Positions 35,496-43,985 of a stretch of 64,000 nucleotides of DNA are shown here, in pieces. A model generated the notes under the pieces. It was not told the DNA's origin, did not search any database, and saw only the letters and a program-made list of their open reading frames with translations. The stretch comes from Bacillota bacterium (GTDB lineage: Bacteria > Bacillota > Dehalobacteriia > UBA4068 > UBA4997): NCBI GenBank assembly GCA_021771915.1, contig JAETNY010000004.1, forward strand, positions 1 to 64,000, read 5' to 3'. A program made the position numbers and the translations under genes. Positions within the stretch are counted from its first letter, which is position 1. The number at the start of each line of letters is the position of its first letter.

Positions 35496-35981
35496 ATGTA
35501 TAACAAAAAGAGCGATTATGCTTTAAATAAAAAGAATAAAGAAGCCATTGTGAGCAGAAATGCTGCCGGCGAATTTATTAAGTTGACTAAAGAAGAGTTT
35601 GCCAGCGAGGAAGAATTTGCTCACTGGAAAGAATGGTCGGATAATGAATACCGTCAGGAATATAACTCTGAACAGAGTTATAAACGCCTAAAAAATAAGT
35701 TGCAAAAGCAGGCGGAAAATGAAGCCGGTTCTTTATCTGTTGAGCAGCTTTTGTTAAATGATTTAGCTGATGAGGAAAGAAAAGCTTTGGTAAACAAAAT
35801 TAAATCTATTTTGACCGAAAAACAGTTTCGGCGTATATGGTTCTATTATGTCGATGGTATTTCTATGACAGAAATTGCCAAGCTAGATAATGTTTCCAAA
35901 GTAAGTATTCATTATTCCATTGAAGCAGCAAAAAAGAAAATTATTAAAAAGTTTTCTAAACTGCTTAATAAACAGCTATAA
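35496..35981 (+). CDS. Sigma-70 region 4-like ICE regulator
   Basis: 161 residues. The C-terminal part (LTEKQFRRIWFYYVDGISMTEIA...VSKVSIHYSIEAAKKKI) is a sigma region-4 helix-turn-helix; region 2 is absent, so it is not a complete sigma factor. Small sigma-like proteins of this kind are regular regulators upstream of the recombinase in clostridial conjugative elements. Ribosome site taaggaga precedes the ATG. It probably controls excision or transfer genes. Confidence 0.75.
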   Translation: MYNKKSDYALNKKNKEAIVSRNAAGEFIKLTKEEFASEEEFAHWKEWSDNEYRQEYNSEQSYKRLKNKLQKQAENEAGSLSVEQLLLNDLADEERKALVNKIKSILTEKQFRRIWFYYVDGISMTEIAKLDNVSKVSIHYSIEAAKKKIIKKFSKLLNKQL

Positions 35982-36059
35982 ACAGATGCTATTTATAGAG
36001 GAATAAATTTCCTGATAAAAATTATTTTGAAATAAAACAGTTCTTTGACAGTTTAATAT

Positions 36060-36375
36060 TTTATATTGCAGGCACAAAAGCTGCACCAGAGCGAAGCATA
36101 GTGCGCCGCCACGACTTCTATTTTGGAACGAGCGATAAGCACAAACTATGAAAATCAGTTTGGCAAACTGACCGCCATAACGGTGCGGTGTTGATAATGA
36201 TACTTGCTCACGCCTACCCACAGACTTGTGGTAGAACCCTGCGCTGTTCGAGAACAACGGTAGCGTGGAGTTATGACAGCCCCGCCAGGGGCGGCCTGTA
36301 GTATAAACCCTCGTATGAGGGCAATATATTTCCCGAATGGGGCAATATAATCTCCCGTATTAAGGCGGTATAACA
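36060..36375 (+). ncRNA. Hairpin-dense noncoding tract (possible structured RNA or origin)
   Basis: The 465 bases 35,982-36,446 hold no convincing gene. From 36,156 hairpins follow one another: cagttt/aaactg (36,156-36,170), accgc/gcggt (36,171-36,189), ccaca/tgtgg (36,218-36,231), gcccc/ggggc (36,279-36,291), ccctc/gaggg (36,308-36,321), ccc/ggg (36,332-36,341). The last part contains a near-tandem unit, gggcaatata followed by a ccc-hairpin. G+C is higher than on both sides. A structured RNA, an attenuator or a replication/transfer origin would fit; I recognise no known class. Confidence 0.4.
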
Positions 36376-36446
36376 AATTTACTTGAATTATTATATAGTT
36401 TATGCCATATATTATACTGTTAATTTTTAATTAGGAGGCTGATTGT

Positions 36447-36599
36447 ATGGCTGAAGAAAAAATACAATCTGAAAATAAGTTTTGTAAAAATATTTTTAGA
36501 ACAGTAGATGGTAGAATATCTAAGGCAGATTTTACACAAAAGTGGATAGAACTTATAAATGCTCAAGAAAAAAATAAGATGATAATCACTCACCAATAA
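36447..36599 (+). CDS. Small conserved-looking ICE protein (50 residues)
   Basis: A 50-codon frame with a good ribosome site (taggagg). The stretch IFRTVDGRISKADFTQKWIE suggests a compact helical domain and resembles small proteins seen next to recombinases in clostridial elements, but I cannot name the family. Its position just before the serine recombinase suggests a regulator or excision helper; this is inference. Confidence 0.55.
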   Translation: MAEEKIQSENKFCKNIFRTVDGRISKADFTQKWIELINAQEKNKMIITHQ

Positions 36600-36731
36600 A
36601 GTAATAGTAAAACAAAGCTGTTTTCATCAATAATTATCACAGTTTAATAAAAAATAGATGCACAAAACTTATGGCTGTGGTATAATTATTACATGAAAAC
36701 GGCTTGTTTTATCTCTAAGGAGAGATGAATT

Positions 36732-38285
36732 ATGAAAGCAGCTATTTACTGTCGTTTATCTGAAGAGGATAAAAACAAGCAATTTGCAACTGATGACAGC
36801 AACAGTATTCAGAACCAAAAATCAATGTTACTGCAATATGCGATGGAACAGGGGTGGGATATTTATAATATTTACAGTGATGATGATTATGCTGGTGCAG
36901 ATAGAAAACGTCCGGAGTTTAATAAACTTTTGTCTGATGCAGAGCAGCATAAATTTGATGTAGTGCTTTGCAAAACCCAATCTCGCTTTACCAGAGAGCT
37001 GGAATTGGTGGAAAAATATATTCACGGTTTGTTTCCAATTTGGGGAATACGCTTTGTCAGTATCGTTGATAATGCGGATACGGCAAACAAAGGCAATAAA
37101 AAATCTCGTCAGATAAATGGTCTTGTTAATGAATGGTATCTTGAGGATATGTCCGAAAATATTCGCAGTGTTTTGGATAACCGGCGAGCTAATGGTTTTC
37201 ATATTGGTGCGTTTGCGCTTTACGGATATAAAAAGGATCCGGAACATAAAGGTCATTTAATCATTGATGATGAGGCTGCGGCTGTTGTTCGTGAGGTTTT
37301 TACTCTTTTTGCACAGGGTTATGGTAAAAATGCCATTGCCCGAATGTTGAACGATCGAGGTGTACCAAATCCAACAGAATATAAACGTCTGCAAGGTTTA
37401 CGCTATCAGCAGCCTAAAACCAAAAATAGCACTCTATGGAAATATTTTGCGATTGCTAATATGTTACGCAATGAAATCTACATAGGTAATATGGTGCAGG
37501 GTAAATATGGCAGTGTTTCTTATAAAACCAAACAGAACAAACCAAGACCAAAAAGTGAATGGTTTGTGGTTGAGAGAACACACGAGCCGATTATTGACCG
37601 GGAGCTTTGGGAAAGGGTGCAGTTATTACAGCAGCAAAGAGCCAAGCCTTTTATCGTTGGGCAAATTGGCTTGTTTGCCAAAAAAGCACGTTGCGCTAAC
37701 TGTGGCTATATTATGCGTTCTTCTAAAAGTCAGGGGAAATATTATTTGCAATGTCCGAACAGGCACGTTGCCAAAGATGCTTGCGAGGGTGCTTTTATTT
37801 CTGTTGACAGATTGGAGCAAATGGTTATTGATGAACTGAATCGTTTGGCGGCTGAATATCTTGATAAAGACGAATTGGCTATGAAGATTGAGTTTTGTAA
37901 TAACTTGCAAGAACAGAAAAAAACCTTGCTTGCAGATAAATCTGTTTATGAGAAAAAACTTACGGAATATACCAAAGGCATTCAAGATCTTTATATGGAC
38001 AAAGTTAAAGGCTTGATTAGCGATAGCGATTTTATTGTACTGTCAAAAAATATTTCTCAGGAAAAAGAAAGAATGCTGCAACTGGTGCAGGATGCACAAA
38101 ATCGAATAATTGCTATTGATAATAAAATTGCCGCCGGTGATAATCGGCGTGAGTTGATTGAGCAATATACTAATCTGGAGCATTTGGATAGAAACATTGT
38201 TGATACGCTGATAGACTACATCACTGTGGATAAGCGCATTCAAGGAACCCGAAATGTGCCTATTGAAATTCATTGGGCATTTTAG
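36732..38285 (+). CDS. Large serine recombinase (site-specific integrase of the element)
   Basis: 517 residues. The resolvase catalytic domain starts AAIYCRLSEED, with the nucleophilic Ser at residue 10, and has the conserved TQSRFTRE loop; the recombinase domain (GYKKDPEHKGHLIIDDE, IARMLNDRGVPNP) follows, then a zinc ribbon (CANCGY...CPNRHV...C, about 319-352) and a coiled coil (about 395-470). Enzymes of the TndX/TnpX type both integrate and excise elements without tyrosine chemistry. It reads towards the interrupted cotJC 200 bases away, which it most likely targeted. Ribosome site aaggaga precedes ATG 36,732. Confidence 0.93.
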   Translation: MKAAIYCRLSEEDKNKQFATDDSNSIQNQKSMLLQYAMEQGWDIYNIYSDDDYAGADRKRPEFNKLLSDAEQHKFDVVLCKTQSRFTRELELVEKYIHGLFPIWGIRFVSIVDNADTANKGNKKSRQINGLVNEWYLEDMSENIRSVLDNRRANGFHIGAFALYGYKKDPEHKGHLIIDDEAAAVVREVFTLFAQGYGKNAIARMLNDRGVPNPTEYKRLQGLRYQQPKTKNSTLWKYFAIANMLRNEIYIGNMVQGKYGSVSYKTKQNKPRPKSEWFVVERTHEPIIDRELWERVQLLQQQRAKPFIVGQIGLFAKKARCANCGYIMRSSKSQGKYYLQCPNRHVAKDACEGAFISVDRLEQMVIDELNRLAAEYLDKDELAMKIEFCNNLQEQKKTLLADKSVYEKKLTEYTKGIQDLYMDKVKGLISDSDFIVLSKNISQEKERMLQLVQDAQNRIIAIDNKIAAGDNRRELIEQYTNLEHLDRNIVDTLIDYITVDKRIQGTRNVPIEIHWAF

Positions 38286-38495
38286 CGCAAAGATTCACAA
38301 GACTTATATAAGCCATCGGTGCGCTTAAAAATCAAATAGGGTATATAAATGTATCAAATTGATTTTCAGGGGCCTTACAGGGCATTTTTGAACGGAGTTT
38401 GTTCTTACAATATCGTACCCAGAAAAAGCATGTACAAACGAGAATGCTCTATTTATGCGGCTTTGAGGCACTATTTGTTCTTAGGCAATCGTACC
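38286..38495. other. Right end of the ICE and junction with cotJC
   Basis: Between the recombinase stop and the cotJC fragment there is no credible gene. The cotJC protein follows its family as far as the MAAE codons (ending at about 38,496) and then shows four unrelated residues and a stop, so the crossover is placed within a few bases of 38,495. A palindromic stretch (ggggcctt...gggcatt) lies around 38,370. The matching left junction is outside the window, so the repeated core cannot be read. Confidence 0.65.
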
Positions 38496-38903
38496 CTCTG
38501 CTGCCATATCCTCATGCAAATCGGTTATAATATCTCCTTTGGATTGGAAATAGGAAGCTGTGAACGGTACGCCGGCTGCTGAAGCAGGATAAATGCCTGT
38601 TGTGTGGTCAACGAAAAAGCTGTCAAAGCCTTGCTCTTTAATTTCTTCAATGCTTAAATCTTTGGTTAGCTGGAATACGATAGCGCTTATCATTTCCATG
38701 TGTGCCAACTCTTCAGTGCCAATATCTGTAAGCAGTCCGGCCACATCTCGATAGGGCACGCTATAACGCTGTGAAAGATAGCGTAAAGAGGCTGCCAACT
38801 CGCCGTCGGGGCCGCCGTATTGGCTGATGATAATTTTGGCAGCTTTAGCGTCGGGGTGTTTAATATTAACTGGGTATTGTAATTTTCTGTCATAATTCCA
38901 CAT
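38481..38903 (-). pseudogene. cotJC: Spore coat protein CotJC, 3' end removed by the ICE
   Basis: 140 residues are left of a protein that is usually about 190. The N-terminal part (MWNYDRKLQYPVNIKHPDA, QYGGPDGELAASLRYLSQRY, GTEELAHMEM) is standard CotJC, a manganese-catalase-like coat protein. After DLHEDMAAE the frame continues only GTIA and stops; the family continues with a helix containing further metal ligands. The lost part should lie left of the element, outside the window. Thus this copy should be inactive unless the element is excised or the truncated form is used. cotJB lies directly upstream. Confidence 0.85.
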
Positions 38904-38909
38904 AGCTGC

Positions 38910-39161
38910 TTATGCCTCCTTTTCCCATGGCCAGGGTTCTGCAATCCAGGTCCAGCCGTCATTGCTGTTGACGCCATAAACAGTTAAAGGACCAAATTTA
39001 TCCTCATACTCACTGGTTAGAGCAGTCAAAAGGTTGTTGTAATACTTAAAGTATTCTAAGGCTCCCTCACAGGTGGGGTGAGTGTCCAGAAATAATTGAA
39101 CGTCTTTTACCACGAAGGCAATGATTTGAATATCAAGTAATAACTGTTTTTTTTCATTCAT
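38910..39161 (-). CDS. cotJB: Spore coat protein CotJB
   Basis: 83 residues from the ATG at 39,161 (MNEKKQLLLDIQIIAFVVKD). The sequence FLDTHPTCEGALEYFKYYN is the family signature. CotJB is a small coat protein that works with CotJA and CotJC in the spore coat of Bacilli and Clostridia. The start overlaps the cotJA stop by 8 bases. The operon order cotJA-cotJB-cotJC is as usual; only the last gene is damaged. Confidence 0.9.
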   Translation of the reverse strand: MNEKKQLLLDIQIIAFVVKDVQLFLDTHPTCEGALEYFKYYNNLLTALTSEYEDKFGPLTVYGVNSNDGWTWIAEPWPWEKEA

Positions 39162-39324
39162 TTTGGCCACGCTCCCTTGCTTTTTTTCCGTAAAATGGCA
39201 AATTTAAGTCCGGAAAAATTGTACCGTTGATGAAAGCGTCCTCTGGCCGATAAGTTTCCGCCCAGGGTTGAATAGGCACGCTGGCAATGCCCAGCTGGGT
39301 GCAGGTGGTTGGTTGTTGAGTCAC
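39154..39324 (-). CDS. cotJA: Spore coat protein CotJA
   Basis: 56 residues, GTG start at 39,324 with a strong ribosome site (taaggaggt). It contains ASVPIQPWAETYRPEDAF and GTIFPDLNLPFYG, the CotJA family pattern. First gene of the cotJ operon, expected to be made in the mother cell; I could not identify a convincing sigma-E promoter. The 228 bases up to gerKA contain the divergent control regions of both operons and no further gene. Confidence 0.85.
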   Translation of the reverse strand: MTQQPTTCTQLGIASVPIQPWAETYRPEDAFINGTIFPDLNLPFYGKKARERGQNE

Positions 39325-39552
39325 TTTGCAGACCTCCTTAAAGTTTTTCTTATTTAGTATATTGGCCGTATATTGGTTTGGTGCAGCTGTTTATATTTTT
39401 AGTAAAAAATGATTGAGCATTAAATATTCAAAAAAATCAACTGTCACCAAAAAGTGATAGGCTTGGGTGAATGGCTTTATATTACGGGTATACTTATGTT
39501 ACAAAAGCTGCATACTAAAATTAATTTGAATTATGGCGGCGGAGGTAACAAT

Positions 39553-41067
39553 ATGGCCTTGCATAAAGCGAATAAGATTTTTTTTGGCTCATCTTTAGCC
39601 AAAAATTTGGCGATAATTGAGCAGTATGTTGGCGAATATGCCGATTTAATTATTCGGCCATTGGAGGTTAACGGGCAGGCGATAGCCGCTTTAGTTTACT
39701 TTGACGGCATGACTGATAAAAACGCTGTGTGTGAGTTTATCACTAAGCCTTTGTTACTGCATCCGGAAATGTTGCCAGGAAAAGGTCCGGAGGAAATTGC
39801 GGCAGCCTGTTTGTATGTGGCGGATTGGCAAAGCGCTGATAATGACCAGGATTTTATGAACAACATTTTTTCTGGTGATTGTGGCATAATTTTTGCCGGT
39901 TTTTCTGGCGCGTTGACTACTGATTTAAAAGGTTTTGAACGGCGTGGTATCAGTGAACCACAAACTGAGATTGTAGTGCGCGGTTCAAGAGAAGGTTTTA
40001 TTGAAAATATGAAAACCAATATGTCCATGCTGCGACGGCGAATTAAAACGCCTAACCTGTGTTTTGAAAATATGCAGCTGGGCACAGAAACAAACACCAA
40101 CCTTTGCGTGGTTTATATTCGGGGGTTGGCTGACCCGGAATTGGTGCAGGAGGTTAAAGACCGGCTTAACAGCGTAAAAATTGACGGAATTTTAGAGAGC
40201 GGTTATCTGGAACAGCTGATTGAAGACGAACCTTTTTCACCATTTCCTACAGTTGCCAACAGTGAGAAGCCGGATAAGGTGGTGGCTAAACTGTTAGAGG
40301 GGCGCGTGGGCATTATGGTAGATGGCACCCCCTTTGTACTGACGGTGCCGACACTGTTTGTGGAAAGTTTTCAAAGTGCGGAGGATTATTATTCCCGGCC
40401 ATACATGGTTAGTATGGTACGTTTTTTGCGCTTTTTTTCATTTTTAATTGCGGTTTATGCGCCGGCGCTTTATATTGCGATAACCGGTTTTCACATTGAA
40501 TTAATACCGGCTAATTTGATGTTGAATATGTGGCAGGCTGCTGGCAGCACGCCACTTTCTGCTGGCTGGTCGGTTTTCTTTTATGCACTGGTTTACGAGG
40601 TGGTACGAGAAGGAGGAATTCGTTTGCCGCGGCCGGTTGGTGCTGCAATCAGTATCGTCGGTGGTCTGGTTATCGGTGATATGGCGGTGCAGGCCGGGCT
40701 GATTTCAGCGCCGGTGGTAATTATTGTGGCTTTTACCGCTATTGCTATGTTTGTGGTGGATGCTTTGACAGATGCGGCTACAGTTTTACGTTTTGCTTTT
40801 ATTCTGCTTAGTTGGTGGCTGGGCTTTTGGGGGCTGCTGTTGGGTACTATGCTGCTTTTGTTGCATCTGGTTTCGCTGGAGTCATTTGGTGTGGCTTATT
40901 TTGCGCCGTTTGCGCCATTAATGCCTTATCAGCTGCGTGATACGTTTGTGCGCTTGCCTTTGTGGCTATTGGGACGGCGGCCGGATAATTTAACCATTGG
41001 CAGCAAATGGCGGCAGCGGCAATCTGTGCCGCCTACTACGGCGATTGACAGTGCGGAGGGTGAATAA
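39553..41067 (+). CDS. gerKA: Spore germination protein, GerA/GerKA family
   Basis: 504 residues from ATG 39,553 (ggaggt at good spacing). The soluble N-terminal half is followed by the conserved EGRVGIMVDGTPFVLTVPTLF block and membrane segments from about residue 290, as in GerA-type A subunits. With the C and B subunits it forms the nutrient-sensing channel in the inner spore membrane. The three genes are in the order A-C-B, tightly spaced (the C start follows the A stop directly). Confidence 0.93.
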   Translation: MALHKANKIFFGSSLAKNLAIIEQYVGEYADLIIRPLEVNGQAIAALVYFDGMTDKNAVCEFITKPLLLHPEMLPGKGPEEIAAACLYVADWQSADNDQDFMNNIFSGDCGIIFAGFSGALTTDLKGFERRGISEPQTEIVVRGSREGFIENMKTNMSMLRRRIKTPNLCFENMQLGTETNTNLCVVYIRGLADPELVQEVKDRLNSVKIDGILESGYLEQLIEDEPFSPFPTVANSEKPDKVVAKLLEGRVGIMVDGTPFVLTVPTLFVESFQSAEDYYSRPYMVSMVRFLRFFSFLIAVYAPALYIAITGFHIELIPANLMLNMWQAAGSTPLSAGWSVFFYALVYEVVREGGIRLPRPVGAAISIVGGLVIGDMAVQAGLISAPVVIIVAFTAIAMFVVDALTDAATVLRFAFILLSWWLGFWGLLLGTMLLLLHLVSLESFGVAYFAPFAPLMPYQLRDTFVRLPLWLLGRRPDNLTIGSKWRQRQSVPPTTAIDSAEGE

Positions 41068-42189
41068 ATGCTGGCAGGCAAAAACAAGGCGATGTTGAGG
41101 ATAGCTTGGTTGAATTGGCTGGTACTTTTTATTTTGCTGTTGGGATTGGGCGGCTGTGGTAATACCGATGTTTTGGACAGCGGAGATATGAAAGATGTGG
41201 AACTGGTAACGGCATTGGCGGTGGATAAGCCGGAGGGTGGAGCACAAATTTTGGCTACTGTGCAGCTGTTAAATCGGGATAAGGCGCTGGACAGACAATA
41301 TGCTGCAAGCTATTATACTTTGGCGGCCATGGAGATAAATTTGCCGGCGGCAATCGGAGAGTTGTATCATTATGGAGCGCGGCAGATGAATTTCTCGCAT
41401 ACTACGGTGCTTTTGTTGGGTGAAGCGGCGGCAGACTGCGACTATTGGTTGGATTATGCCTTGCGTTCCTCGGAGATACGCCCGACGGTTTATCCTATAA
41501 TCTGTCGGCAGCAAGCCGGGGAACTTATGGCTGGGGCGGCGGAGGATATCAGTCTGACCTATTTGCTGAATAATATTTTGGAGCCTTTGGGCAGTAGCCG
41601 TCCGGGAGCGGCTGCGATTACTCTGCAAAATTTTGTGGAAGAAATGATGCAGCCGGGTATAACACCTGCTTTGCCGTTAGTGGAGCAAAATGAGGCCGGA
41701 GTGGAATTTGCTGGTTTTGTATTGTATGATGATGCCGGACATGTGGCGGAGGTTTTGACAGCAGACGATGATGCGCAGGCCTGCGCCGGTTGGCTTTGGT
41801 TGCAGCGACCGAAATATTTGCGTGGTTATACGCTGGAATTGGACAATGATGTGGTTTTGCAGGTGGAAAGCGCTTCCGTACAGAAGCGGCTGCAAACGGG
41901 CGCCGATGTAGGAAAGCCTGATTTACAGTTTCGGCTGTCGCTGCGCGCTCAGGTTCTGAATAATCCGCAGGCATTGCCAGACGCTTATTTGCAGACATTA
42001 ACCAGACAGCGTTTGCATGATTTGGCTGTTGCAGCGCTGGCCGCCAGTCGAAAATATAATCTGGATTTTATTGGTCTTGGTCGTGAAGTGTATCGGCAGC
42101 AACCAGAACTTTGGGAAGAAATGGCCGAACAGGATTATTTAAATTTGCTGACGGTTAGTTTGGAAATTGAAGCGGATATTGAATCTTAG
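41068..42189 (+). CDS. gerKC: Spore germination lipoprotein, Ger(x)C family
   Basis: 373 residues. Lipobox LGGC near residue 29 after a hydrophobic signal; mature part starts as in GerC proteins (a D/E-rich VELVTALAVDKPEGG) and keeps the family length. It is attached to the outer face of the inner spore membrane and needed for receptor function. The start ATG directly follows the gerKA stop. Confidence 0.9.
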   Translation: MLAGKNKAMLRIAWLNWLVLFILLLGLGGCGNTDVLDSGDMKDVELVTALAVDKPEGGAQILATVQLLNRDKALDRQYAASYYTLAAMEINLPAAIGELYHYGARQMNFSHTTVLLLGEAAADCDYWLDYALRSSEIRPTVYPIICRQQAGELMAGAAEDISLTYLLNNILEPLGSSRPGAAAITLQNFVEEMMQPGITPALPLVEQNEAGVEFAGFVLYDDAGHVAEVLTADDDAQACAGWLWLQRPKYLRGYTLELDNDVVLQVESASVQKRLQTGADVGKPDLQFRLSLRAQVLNNPQALPDAYLQTLTRQRLHDLAVAALAASRKYNLDFIGLGREVYRQQPELWEEMAEQDYLNLLTVSLEIEADIES

Positions 42190-42240
42190 ATTGAATTATA
42201 AATAAATTTGGATAAATAAGAAGATGGGAGATAAGCGAAT

Positions 42241-43377
42241 ATGCAGGGTAAGATTGGCAAAATTGGCCGGGCAGAATTTTTTTCTCTGGCGTTGGTGCTG
42301 TGTTTGAACAGTTTAATGCTGTTGGGCAGCGCTGAAAAAACGGCTGCGCAACAAGCCTGGCTTTTAATTCTGTCGGCTATGCCGATTGGTTTGCTGCATT
42401 TGCTGCTGTTTTGGGGCTGGAACAGGCTTTATGCCGGACAAAGCTTTGGCGCTGCTCTGTATTATGCGTTTGGTCAGGCTGGCGGTAAAATAGTGCTTTT
42501 TGCTTACGCCTTGTTTTGGTTGTTGCTGACAGAATTATTTACGGGTTGTGTGGTGAGTTTTTGGGCTTCTCTGGGGGCGAATAATCTGCCGTTGTGGTTA
42601 TATGCCGCTTTGTTTCTGCTGGCTGCGGCTTGTTTCGCGGCTACTGGCGGTACGGCTTTGGCTCGTGTGGCTTTGCTGGTGGTGGTGCCAGCGCTGATTT
42701 TAACGCTGGCCAATCTTTGGCTTACTGTTTGGGGGGCGGATTTTGGCAATTTTCTGCCAGTTTGGCGCAGTAATGTGGATAGTATAATAGATTATAGCTG
42801 GCAGGGGTTATTGTTTGGTATATTGATTTTTGGCAGTTTTTCTGCTCTGCTGCCGCATCTGGTGCATGTGCGTGCGGTTAAGCAGCGCTTGAGAACATTA
42901 CTCTGGACGGTTATTCTGGCCTTGCTGCTTTGGCTGATTCTGGCTTTGGGCAGTCAGGTTGTTTTGGGTGCTTCGTTGATACTTTATGAGTTTCCGATTT
43001 TACAGGTTTTTCGTTTGGCGGAGTTTGGACATTGGTTTAGCCGTTTTGAAGTAATCGGTGCGGTTTTGCTTGTTATGTTGGCATTGCTGCGTGTTGCGGC
43101 TTTTTTATCGGCGGCAGTTTCTGGTCTTTGTGAACTTTGGGGCTTTTCAAATCAGCAGCGTGGTCGTATTTGGCTGGTTGCTTTGGGTTGTTGGCTGCTA
43201 CTGATGTCCTTGTTCTGTATTATGCCGGATTATGCCGGCTGGCTTATTGGGCATAGTTGGCTGATTTGGCTGGTTGCTGTTTTTTCAATGCTGCTTCCTG
43301 TTTTGGCGCTGATTTTTGGGGTGTTTAAATTTAAAAAGGAACATCAAAATATTATTGTGAAACATGAACAATATTAG
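42241..43377 (+). CDS. gerKB: Spore germination transporter-like protein, GerKB family
   Basis: 378 residues with about ten membrane segments, matching the GerAB/GerKB family of the APC transporter superfamily, the subunit that binds the germinant. The start KIGRAEFFSLALVLCL and a hydrophobic sequence throughout support this. Ribosome site gatgggagata precedes ATG 42,241. Last gene of the receptor operon, followed by a terminator. Confidence 0.88.
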   Translation: MQGKIGKIGRAEFFSLALVLCLNSLMLLGSAEKTAAQQAWLLILSAMPIGLLHLLLFWGWNRLYAGQSFGAALYYAFGQAGGKIVLFAYALFWLLLTELFTGCVVSFWASLGANNLPLWLYAALFLLAAACFAATGGTALARVALLVVVPALILTLANLWLTVWGADFGNFLPVWRSNVDSIIDYSWQGLLFGILIFGSFSALLPHLVHVRAVKQRLRTLLWTVILALLLWLILALGSQVVLGASLILYEFPILQVFRLAEFGHWFSRFEVIGAVLLVMLALLRVAAFLSAAVSGLCELWGFSNQQRGRIWLVALGCWLLLMSLFCIMPDYAGWLIGHSWLIWLVAVFSMLLPVLALIFGVFKFKKEHQNIIVKHEQY

Positions 43378-43382
43378 CTGAT

Positions 43383-43422
43383 TTTGGGCGTGGAAAATTT
43401 GCTGCGCCCAAATGTTTTTTTT
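43383..43422 (+). terminator. Terminator of the germination operon
   Basis: tttgggcg pairs with cgcccaaa and is followed by eight T with one G in between. Confidence 0.85.
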
Positions 43423-43589
43423 ATATCAGCAGGAAAAAGGAAAATTATGTAGAATAATTATTATTATGAATTAAGTTATATACGGATTGCAACCTTAGAA
43501 CATCTTTATAAGTTTATAAGCATTTTTAGCGTCGCTTGTCCGGTTTTTTGAAGACAGGCGAGTTATTTTTATTTTGGAGGGCAAAAGCT

Positions 43590-43928
43590 ATGACTTATAA
43601 AAGCAAACTGGCCAGTGCGGAAGCCGATTTGCTGTGTGACGCAGTTCTGGCACTGCAAAACCGAGAAGAATGCTATCGCTTTTTTGATGATTTGCTGACA
43701 ACAAATGAATTTATTTCTATGGGGCAGCGCATTGCGGTGGCTCGCATGTTATATGACGATGAAAAGTATATGGATATAACTTATAAAACCGGGGCTTCAT
43801 CAGCAACTATCAGTCGGGTTAAGCGTTGTGTGAGTTATGGGGCCGACGGTTATAATGTTGTGTTGCATCGTCTGGCCAAAGCACAGAATGAAAATTCGGA
43901 AATAAATTCAGATAAACAGTCAGAATAA
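43590..43928 (+). CDS. yerC: YerC/YecD family TrpR-like regulator
   Basis: 112 residues from ATG 43,590 (ggagg site). The TrpR-like helix-turn-helix ITYKTGASSATISRVKR (about 63-79) and the conserved FFDDLLTTNEFISMGQR identify the YerC/YecD group, whose exact target is unknown. In Bacillus it lies near pcrA, as here. An inverted repeat (cgcttgtc/gacaggcg, about 43,529-43,561) lies in its leader. Confidence 0.85.
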   Translation: MTYKSKLASAEADLLCDAVLALQNREECYRFFDDLLTTNEFISMGQRIAVARMLYDDEKYMDITYKTGASSATISRVKRCVSYGADGYNVVLHRLAKAQNENSEINSDKQSE

Positions 43929-43985
43929 AAAGTTATAATAAGGCAAGCCGCGGATAAAAAAGTTATTGGCTGAAAAGGTGAGAAA

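Larger units (their letters stand above)
1..38495. mobile_element. Right part of an integrative conjugative element (CTn/ICE type, serine recombinase)
   Basis: This block holds a mating channel (VirB6-like, PrgI, VirB4, NlpC/P60), DNA processing (topoisomerase III, MobC, relaxase), typical clostridial ICE accessory families (DUF4315, DUF4366, Cys-rich VLP, DUF3848/3849, TnpV, Cys-rich KTR) and a large serine recombinase at its right edge. The left end is outside the window. I place the right end near 38,495 because the cotJC reading frame leaves its family pattern there. Core genes are about half G+C, the 26.9-36.6 kb cargo nearer one third (line counts by eye). The exact attachment core is not determined. 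Confidence 0.85.

Noticed and set aside
38349-38582. A 77-codon plus-strand frame across the ICE end
   Set aside because: Its second half is antisense to cotJC, it spans the junction, and it has no ribosome site or family resemblance.
38481-38903. Sequencing error as cause of the short cotJC
   Set aside because: No other frame beyond 38,481 continues the CotJC family pattern, so a single frameshift cannot explain the loss.
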